From Thermoplasmata archaeon (GTDB lineage Archaea > Thermoplasmatota > E2 > DHVEG-1 > B8-G13), in assembly GCA_003649745.1 (NCBI GenBank), contig QMST01000009.1, forward strand, positions 1-10,255: a stretch of DNA of 10,255 nucleotides. The letters are read 5' to 3'. The number at the start of each line of letters is the position of its first letter. Positions within the stretch are counted from its first letter, which is position 1. The position numbers and the translations under genes are program-made. The notes under the pieces were generated by a model, which searched no databases, was not told the DNA's origin, and worked only from the letters and a program-made list of their open reading frames with translations. Below, piece after piece: positions 4,872 through 10,255 of this stretch.

Positions 4872-5570
4872 GTGGAGAAAGAAGTTGAGCATTTTAGAGC
4901 GCCAATAAAAGACGTGGTTAGGAGAAAATCACCATTTGATGGTCTTCTAGAGCACATGAGAATAGTTAAGAAATGTGTTTCACTTTTAGGGGAGGGTTTA
5001 ACAAAATATATAGATGGAGATTATGAAAATTTCTCAAAACTTGCAAAAAAAGTATCTGAGTTAGAGCATGATGCAGATTTAATAAAAGGGAATATAAGAG
5101 CTCATCTTCCAAAGAATATTTTCATGCCTGTAGACAAGGGTGAGTTCCTTTGGTTGCTAAGAGAGCAGGATGCAATACTTGATCACGCAGAAAACCTGGT
5201 GGAAATGCTTGATATGAGGCGTACAAAGATTCCAAAGGAGTTGAGAGATGATTTTAAAAAACATGTAAACCTTGTTGTATCTACTGTGGAGGCTATGGAG
5301 AAGGCTGTAGAAAATGTCAAGGATCTATTGGAAACTAGTTTTATAAGGAGGGAGAGAGAGCAAACAAAGAAATTTATACATGAGGTACATAACAGGGAGT
5401 GGCAGGCAGATAAGGCTAAGTATACTATAACAAAAAACATTTATAAACTTGAGAAAAAACTTAAACCAATGGATATATATCATTTGTTGAAGATAGCTGA
5501 TTGGATTGATGACATCGCGGATCATGCAGAAAACGTGGCAGACTGGCTAAGAGCAATGATTGCAAGATAA
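4872..5570 (+). CDS. DUF47 / PhoU-like phosphate transport accessory protein
   Basis: A cytoplasmic, all-helical protein of the DUF47 (TIGR00153) family, related to PhoU and usually paired with PiT permeases, where it is thought to modulate phosphate uptake. All 232 residues fit the family's usual length. PhoU-type acidic metal-binding motifs are present: ELEHDAD (63-69), EQDAILDHAEN (98-108) and DWIDDIADHAENVAD (210-224), with aspartate and glutamate at helical spacing. There are no membrane segments. The GTG at 4872 is preceded by GAGAGGTGA at 4853-4861, with a spacing of 10. An in-frame TGA at 4860-4862 rules out a longer form. The 44-bp gap to pit and the lack of a separate promoter indicate one operon. 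The gene ends at a T-rich stretch facing scpB. Confidence 0.92.
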   Translation: MEKEVEHFRAPIKDVVRRKSPFDGLLEHMRIVKKCVSLLGEGLTKYIDGDYENFSKLAKKVSELEHDADLIKGNIRAHLPKNIFMPVDKGEFLWLLREQDAILDHAENLVEMLDMRRTKIPKELRDDFKKHVNLVVSTVEAMEKAVENVKDLLETSFIRREREQTKKFIHEVHNREWQADKAKYTITKNIYKLEKKLKPMDIYHLLKIADWIDDIADHAENVADWLRAMIAR

Positions 5571-5600
5571 AAAATATTATTTTTTTATTCTTTTTCTTTT
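5571..5600. terminator. T-rich/A-rich terminator between convergent DUF47 and scpB genes
   Basis: After the DUF47 stop, TATTATTTTTTTATTCTTTT gives a T-rich tract on the plus strand, suitable for archaeal termination. It overlaps the scpB stop codon (5585-5587), so plus-strand transcripts end across the scpB 3' end. On the minus strand only the weaker AATATTTTTTATCTTGC-like sequence beyond 5580 is available to end the smc operon. Confidence 0.4.
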
Positions 5601-6106
5601 AGCCCTATCTTGTTTGCGAGAAACTTTTTGATCTCATCAGGGTTTGTTTTGTCTATGCCAAAATATTCTGGGAAGAAGCTAGATGTTGTAAGTATTTCTG
5701 TTGTTCCATGTTTTTTTGAGCTAACCAGTTTTTTTTCTACCAATGTGTCTACATGTTCGTATATTTTTTGTCCGAGCATGCGGCGTAGATTTGATTGTTT
5801 TATAGGTTGGTGATATGCTATTAACGCGAGTGTTTTAAGAACATCTGTTGGTATCTCTGGCTTGGCAATGGTTCTCGCATGTTCTACATAGTTTGTTTTC
5901 AACTGCATAGCATATTTTCTACCAGCTTTTACTATTTCTATTGCTCTTTTTTCATTTTTATTATATTCTTCTATCAGGTCTTCTATTGCTTTTAGTATTT
6001 TTTTTTCACTGAGACCGGTTATGTTTTTGATTTCATTAACTGATATTGCTCTGCCTGCGGAGAAAAGCGCGGTTTCTACAAGTTGTCTTTCATCCTTGGC
6101 TACCAT
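5585..6106 (-). CDS. scpB: Segregation and condensation protein B (ScpB)
   Basis: Winged-helix partner of the SMC-kleisin complex, which compacts and separates chromosomes. ScpB dimers bind the middle of ScpA and regulate the SMC ring. At 173 residues it is of normal size. The first winged-helix domain covers about 8-75 (QLVETALFSAGRAISVNEI to GRKYAMQLK). The second covers about 85-150 and holds the best family match: LKTLALIAYHQPIKQSNLRR, then YEHVDTLVEKKLV and TTSSFFPEYFGI. The ATG at 6106 lies 5 bp after the scpA stop. A Shine-Dalgarno-like GGTGAG sits in the last codons of scpA, so the two are translationally linked. It is the last gene of the operon. Confidence 0.93.
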   Translation of the reverse strand: MVAKDERQLVETALFSAGRAISVNEIKNITGLSEKKILKAIEDLIEEYNKNEKRAIEIVKAGRKYAMQLKTNYVEHARTIAKPEIPTDVLKTLALIAYHQPIKQSNLRRMLGQKIYEHVDTLVEKKLVSSKKHGTTEILTTSSFFPEYFGIDKTNPDEIKKFLANKIGLKEKE

Positions 6107-6111
6107 ATTTT

Positions 6112-6981
6112 TTAGCTCACCTTTTTCCTTAGATATATCTCACCATATGGGAATCTCCTTTGGTATATACGAATCTTGTTATCATAGGCTAGGAATAATA
6201 CTGATATCAGGGTTTTTATGAAATCCTCTTTATCACCTGGTTTGTATAGTTTTCTTAGAGGTATTGCTTTTCCATTTAACTGTCTAATCTTATTCCATAC
6301 TTTTTTAATATCTTCTTCGATGGTTTCTTCATGGACTCTGCCTTTCATTCGTTCCATAGCGAGTTTCTCTAGTTTCTCTCTTTCCTTTCTTCTAAGTTTC
6401 TCTAAAAGCTGATGTTTTTCTGCTTCTTTTCTAGCTTGGTCAAATGCATCAATAAGTTCCATCAAAGTGACTCTTCTTTCTGCTTTGCGTCTGACAGGTT
6501 CTATAAATGGAATGTTTTCCCTAGTGATCTTTTTTGTATATCCAAAATCATTGTCTAAACCCCATTCATCAAACAATGGTATCTCATCCCAGCTGAATAA
6601 TTCTGGTTTGGTCTCTCTTGTTTTTTCTAGGTGTTCTACTAGTTGATCACTTTGCAATTTTAGTACTTTCCATGCCATGTATATTATTTTTCCAGCTGTT
6701 ACAAGATCAATTTTTTCTTCTTTCGCCCTTTTTAAATATAGTGTTGAGAATTTCACGAGGTCTATGTTCCATGGGTCAAGATGTTGTTTTATCACTAGTT
6801 CGAAGGCTATTGCTATAGATTTATCAAATGGGTCATATATGGATATATGTGAGCCTTCCTTGGATTGTTTAACAATCTCGATATACTTGTCAATCTTTGA
6901 AATATCTATGATTTCATCTGCCAATGCTTTGTGAAATAGCAGATGATTTATTATCTCATTATCTACATCCATCTCTTCCAC
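6112..6981 (-). CDS. scpA: Segregation and condensation protein A (ScpA, kleisin)
   Basis: The kleisin subunit that bridges the two heads of the SMC dimer and closes the ring. This 289-residue protein has the ScpA N-terminal block with IYDPFDKSIAIAFELVIKQ and the family motif DPWNIDLVKFSTLYL (about 69-83). A helical middle follows (YMAWKVLKLQSDQLVEHLE), then a long charged linker at about 175-225 where ScpB should bind. The C-terminal winged helix (about 225-289) attaches to the SMC head. The given start is GTG at 6981, 12 bp after the smc stop. An ATG at 6972 would remove three residues and is equally possible; neither has a well-spaced Shine-Dalgarno. The C-terminal codons contain the ribosome site of scpB. 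Confidence 0.93.
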   Translation of the reverse strand: MEEMDVDNEIINHLLFHKALADEIIDISKIDKYIEIVKQSKEGSHISIYDPFDKSIAIAFELVIKQHLDPWNIDLVKFSTLYLKRAKEEKIDLVTAGKIIYMAWKVLKLQSDQLVEHLEKTRETKPELFSWDEIPLFDEWGLDNDFGYTKKITRENIPFIEPVRRKAERRVTLMELIDAFDQARKEAEKHQLLEKLRRKEREKLEKLAMERMKGRVHEETIEEDIKKVWNKIRQLNGKAIPLRKLYKPGDKEDFIKTLISVLFLAYDNKIRIYQRRFPYGEIYLRKKVS

Positions 6982-6993
6982 ACAGCTAGTTTT

Positions 6994-9900
6994 TTATGGT
7001 GTTGGTGTAGCACCAATTTTTTCTTTGATTGATTCAAGATCAATGTTTCCTATCATTTGAGAGACTCCATCTTCTCTCAATGTCACACCATAAACGTGAT
7101 CCGCCTCTTTCAGCGTGGGTCTTCTAAGTGTTACAACAATAAACTGGGCATGATTTGAGTTTTCTTTTATCATACGAGATACTGCCTCAGCGTTTATGCT
7201 GTCTAAAAACATGTCAACTTCGTCTAGCACATAAAATGGACTGGGATCATAGTTTTGTAAGGCAAAGATAAGGGCGAGTGATGCAATTGTTTTTTCACCA
7301 CCTGATAGGGCATTGAGGTTCAAAATTTTTTTACCACGTGGTTTTGCCTTGATGGTCAGCCCTGCGCTAAATGGGTCCTCTGGGTTTTCTAATGTTAGTT
7401 CAGCCTCTCCACCCTCTGACAAACGTGAGTATATCTCTTTGAAATTGTTGTTTATTTCTTCAAAAACCTCATAAAACCTATCTCTTTTTTTCTTAGTTAT
7501 CTCCTTCACCAGGTTTATCAGTTTTTTCTTTTGCTCCTTTAGATGTTTAACATCTTCCTCTAATTTTTCCTTTCGTTTTACCTGATGATCATATTCCTCT
7601 AGGGCTCTCATGTTAACTGGTTCTAACTCTTTCATGTTTTCCTCTGTTAGCTTTACTTTTTCATTTAACACGTCTAAATCTGGTAAATCCTCTTTTTCAT
7701 CTATATGATGACCATATCTCTTTGTTTCTTCTTCAAGCTCCTTCAAAGCAGTTTCTAAAGTAGGCAGTCTATAGTTTGCTCTAGAAATAAGATCAACATA
7801 TGATTCTATCCTAGTAGCTATCTTATCAAGCTCATTCTCATATGTAATACATTTCTTGTAAAGCTCATCTCTTTTCCTAGTATATTCTTGTATTTTGCTT
7901 GAAATTTGGGACTCTGCTCTGAGAAGTGTTTCTACTTTTTCCTTGTTTTTCTCATACTCTTTTTTAAGATTTTTTATGTTTTTCCTATGCTCCTCCATTG
8001 TCTCCATTGTTTTCTTTATCTTCTCTTCTAATTCTTTTCTTCTTTCATCTAGCATTTCAATTTGTCTGTTAATGGTCTCCTTTTCAGAGTTTAGTTTCAT
8101 CAGTTTCTCTTTTGATGTTAAAACCTCTTCTTCCAGCTCTTTTGCTTTATCTGCAAGTTCTTTCCCGGTAAACTTAAACAAAAGCCTAGCTTTTTCCTCT
8201 TTTAATCTGTTAAGCTCGCTTATCTCCTCTATGCATTTCTCGATTTCTCTTTCTATCTCTATTAGCTTTTGTTTTTCTTCCTTTCTCTCCCGGTTTATAT
8301 CTTCTAACTTTTTATTTATAACAGTTAATTTTCCCTCAAATTCTTTTCTTCTTATCTCTAGATCTTCAAATTTGCCTGGGTCCTCTGCTAGTGAGTTGAA
8401 TTTTTTTAAATCCTCCTCGATTTTCCTTATTTCTTCTCTAATTCTGGTCAGCTCATCATTTGTGAGATCAAGACTGTTTACAACCTCTCTTATTTTATTT
8501 GATAGCTCATCTAATTTGCTTCTATCGAAATTTGAAAATAATGGTGACATGTTTTTTTTATCAATTCGTCCACCGGTTATTGCACCTGTGGATTCTATTA
8601 GATCTCCATCTAAATCTACGAGTCTTACACCACCCATTAATTTCCTAGCTGTGTCAAGGTCTTCTACAATTACAGTATCCCCAAATACATACCAGAATGC
8701 ATTGTAGTATTCTTTTTTGAAATCAATTAGGTCAATAGCAAAACCAAGTGCTTTTTCATCTCTTACAGCAAGCAGGGCTTTCCCACGTGGTTTACCAGAT
8801 ATCATTTTGTTTAAGGGTAGAAAAGTCGCTCTCCCGATTTTTTTTCTCTTAAGATAGGTTATAGCCTGAGCAGCAACATCATCATTGTCAACAATAATTG
8901 CCTGTAACCTCTGACCACCAGCTACCCGTATAGCAACCTCATATTTTTTGTCAACCTTCGCTAGTTCAGCAACAGTGCCATGTACACCCCTTAGCTCCCT
9001 GGAGTCTCTTGCAGCAAGTATCTCTCTAACCGCGGCGTTATATCCTTTTTCAATAGATTCTATAGCCTCACATTCAGCTTTTAAATGGGCGTATTCTCTT
9101 TGTAATCCCCTGAGAATATTTTCTAAATCTTTAACTTGTTCAGCTAATTCTGCTTCTTTTCTTTTTTTATCAGATAATTCTTTTTCCAGTTTTTCTTTCT
9201 TGGTTTTTACATCTTTTTTCTCTTTTCTTATCTCATTAACCTGCCACTCTATGTCTTTTAGCTCAAACTCATATGTTCTCTTACTCTCTTCTAATTCTGC
9301 TATTTGTGTATCAATGCTCTCCAGATTTTTCTCAAGTCTATCTTTTTCTAGATTCAAAGAATGAAGTTTATTTTGCATCTCATTGTACTTGTCTCTTAGA
9401 GTTGCTAATTCTCTTGATAGCTCCAAAGTGTTTTTATCAGAATTTGATATAATATCCTTAATCTCTGTTAGTTCTTTTTCTTTTTCTCCTAGATTTTTCT
9501 CTGTAGATTCTATATTTTTTAAGATGTCTGACCTGTTTTTCTTGATTTTTGAAATATTGTTAAGCAACTTTTGAAGAGTATTTTCTAGCTCTTTTTTCTC
9601 CTCTGACAGATCTGTTATTTCTGCTTTTGAGTAATTGATCTTTTCCTCTATTTTTACAATCTCAGTCCTTAGAGATTCTATATCTTTTTTTATCTTGCTA
9701 GATTCTTCTCCATCAGTGGTGGTAACCTTTTCTTCTATTTTTGTCAATTCATCTTTTATCTTTTTATATTTGTTTGCAATTTCTTCTCTTTTTTCTTCTA
9801 GTCTTTTCTTTTCCTTCTCATATGTCTCAATTTGTTTTTGTATCTCTGAGATCTGCGCCTTGATATCTAATTTCTTTTTAACTGCTATTTTAGATTTTAG

Positions 9901-10255
9901 AGAATATAATTCCTCTTGTAGCTCTTTATATCTAAAAGCCTCATCTCTATCTTTTTTCAAACTGTTGATTTGTTTGTTTATCTCACCGAGGATAATGTTT
10001 ATCCTTTTTATGTTATCCTCAACTTGTTCTCTTTCTCTTTCTGCTTTTTCAATATCTGCATCAAAATTGCTTATGCCTGCTATGTCATCAATGATTTTTC
10101 TTCGCTCTATACTACTTGTTTCAATTATACTGGTTATATCACCTTGTTTTACCAGGTTGTATTTCTCCCCGGAGATTCTAGCATAGGTTAAAAGATTGGT
10201 GAAATCATTAAAAGATGCTGGTTTGCCATTTATGTAAAAGTAGCTATAATAGTTG
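6994..10255 (-). CDS. smc: Chromosome segregation SMC protein, N-terminus beyond window edge
   Basis: ATPase at the core of the SMC-ScpAB condensin. The frame is open from the right edge to TAA at 6994, giving 1086 visible residues. About 100 N-terminal residues, including Walker A, lie outside. The TTG at 9960 (LKKDRDEA) is an internal leucine, not the start. Visible parts in order: the end of the N-terminal head with Q-loop VKQGDI (Q37) and ERRKIIDDIAGIS (about 49-61); coiled coil to about 415; hinge at about 419-561 (GVHGTVAELAKV ... GAITGG); returning coiled coil to about 930; then the C-terminal head with signature LSGGEKT (about 980-986), Walker B YVLDEVDMFLD (about 1005-1015) with its catalytic glutamate, and FIVVTLRRPTLKEADHVYGVT. 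All key residues in view are intact. It is the first visible gene of the smc-scpA-scpB operon. Confidence 0.97.
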   Translation of the reverse strand, partial: NYYSYFYINGKPASFNDFTNLLTYARISGEKYNLVKQGDITSIIETSSIERRKIIDDIAGISNFDADIEKAEREREQVEDNIKRINIILGEINKQINSLKKDRDEAFRYKELQEELYSLKSKIAVKKKLDIKAQISEIQKQIETYEKEKKRLEEKREEIANKYKKIKDELTKIEEKVTTTDGEESSKIKKDIESLRTEIVKIEEKINYSKAEITDLSEEKKELENTLQKLLNNISKIKKNRSDILKNIESTEKNLGEKEKELTEIKDIISNSDKNTLELSRELATLRDKYNEMQNKLHSLNLEKDRLEKNLESIDTQIAELEESKRTYEFELKDIEWQVNEIRKEKKDVKTKKEKLEKELSDKKRKEAELAEQVKDLENILRGLQREYAHLKAECEAIESIEKGYNAAVREILAARDSRELRGVHGTVAELAKVDKKYEVAIRVAGGQRLQAIIVDNDDVAAQAITYLKRKKIGRATFLPLNKMISGKPRGKALLAVRDEKALGFAIDLIDFKKEYYNAFWYVFGDTVIVEDLDTARKLMGGVRLVDLDGDLIESTGAITGGRIDKKNMSPLFSNFDRSKLDELSNKIREVVNSLDLTNDELTRIREEIRKIEEDLKKFNSLAEDPGKFEDLEIRRKEFEGKLTVINKKLEDINRERKEEKQKLIEIEREIEKCIEEISELNRLKEEKARLLFKFTGKELADKAKELEEEVLTSKEKLMKLNSEKETINRQIEMLDERRKELEEKIKKTMETMEEHRKNIKNLKKEYEKNKEKVETLLRAESQISSKIQEYTRKRDELYKKCITYENELDKIATRIESYVDLISRANYRLPTLETALKELEEETKRYGHHIDEKEDLPDLDVLNEKVKLTEENMKELEPVNMRALEEYDHQVKRKEKLEEDVKHLKEQKKKLINLVKEITKKKRDRFYEVFEEINNNFKEIYSRLSEGGEAELTLENPEDPFSAGLTIKAKPRGKKILNLNALSGGEKTIASLALIFALQNYDPSPFYVLDEVDMFLDSINAEAVSRMIKENSNHAQFIVVTLRRPTLKEADHVYGVTLREDGVSQMIGNIDLESIKEKIGATPTP

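Noticed and set aside
9958..9960. TTG as the start codon of SMC
   Set aside because: The frame continues to the window edge with Q-loop and ERR...DDIAGIS sequences, so this TTG is an internal leucine.
7895..10191. Several plus-strand open frames rich in Ser, Phe and Leu opposite smc
   Set aside because: They are antisense images of the Lys/Glu-rich coiled coil; composition, lack of ribosome sites and the intact SMC frame show they are not genes.

Overview
The window looks like an AT-rich euryarchaeal chromosome segment. The signs are two tRNA genes without encoded CCA, TATA-type promoters about 25 bp ahead of short or absent leaders, a NikR regulator, an archaeal-type SMC, and a PiT-DUF47 pair. 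Thermoplasmata or a related lineage is a guess; nothing here fixes the taxon. There are no insertion sequences, CRISPR arrays or rRNA genes, and no obvious frameshifts.

Left part (1-2226). A TDT-family transporter runs off the left edge on the minus strand. Its promoter has two near-identical palindromes around the TATA box. A minus-strand tRNA-Ser(CGA) follows. Then, on the plus strand, come a ThiS/MoaD-like sulfur carrier, tRNA-Glu(CTC) and a gamma-class carbonic anhydrase. The anhydrase converges, 4 bp stop to stop, with a minus-strand YkgJ-type cysteine-cluster protein.

Middle part (2256-5570). A NikR nickel regulator with all four nickel ligands is transcribed away from two small membrane proteins. 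These two are related to each other and share an LWG...(E/D)H motif. An inverted repeat with NikR-like half-site spacing covers their promoter. This makes them candidates for a poorly described, nickel-linked membrane system, and it is the most interesting part of the window. Next is a phosphate module: a PiT-family permease, apparently with a non-ATG start and with a 17-bp palindrome between its TATA box and start, followed by a DUF47 (PhoU-like) partner.

Right part (5585-10255). A minus-strand operon encodes the chromosome-organising SMC-ScpA-ScpB complex in the order smc, scpA, scpB. The smc gene runs off the right edge, so its first roughly 100 residues, including Walker A, are missing. 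The phosphate module and this operon converge over a T-rich stretch.
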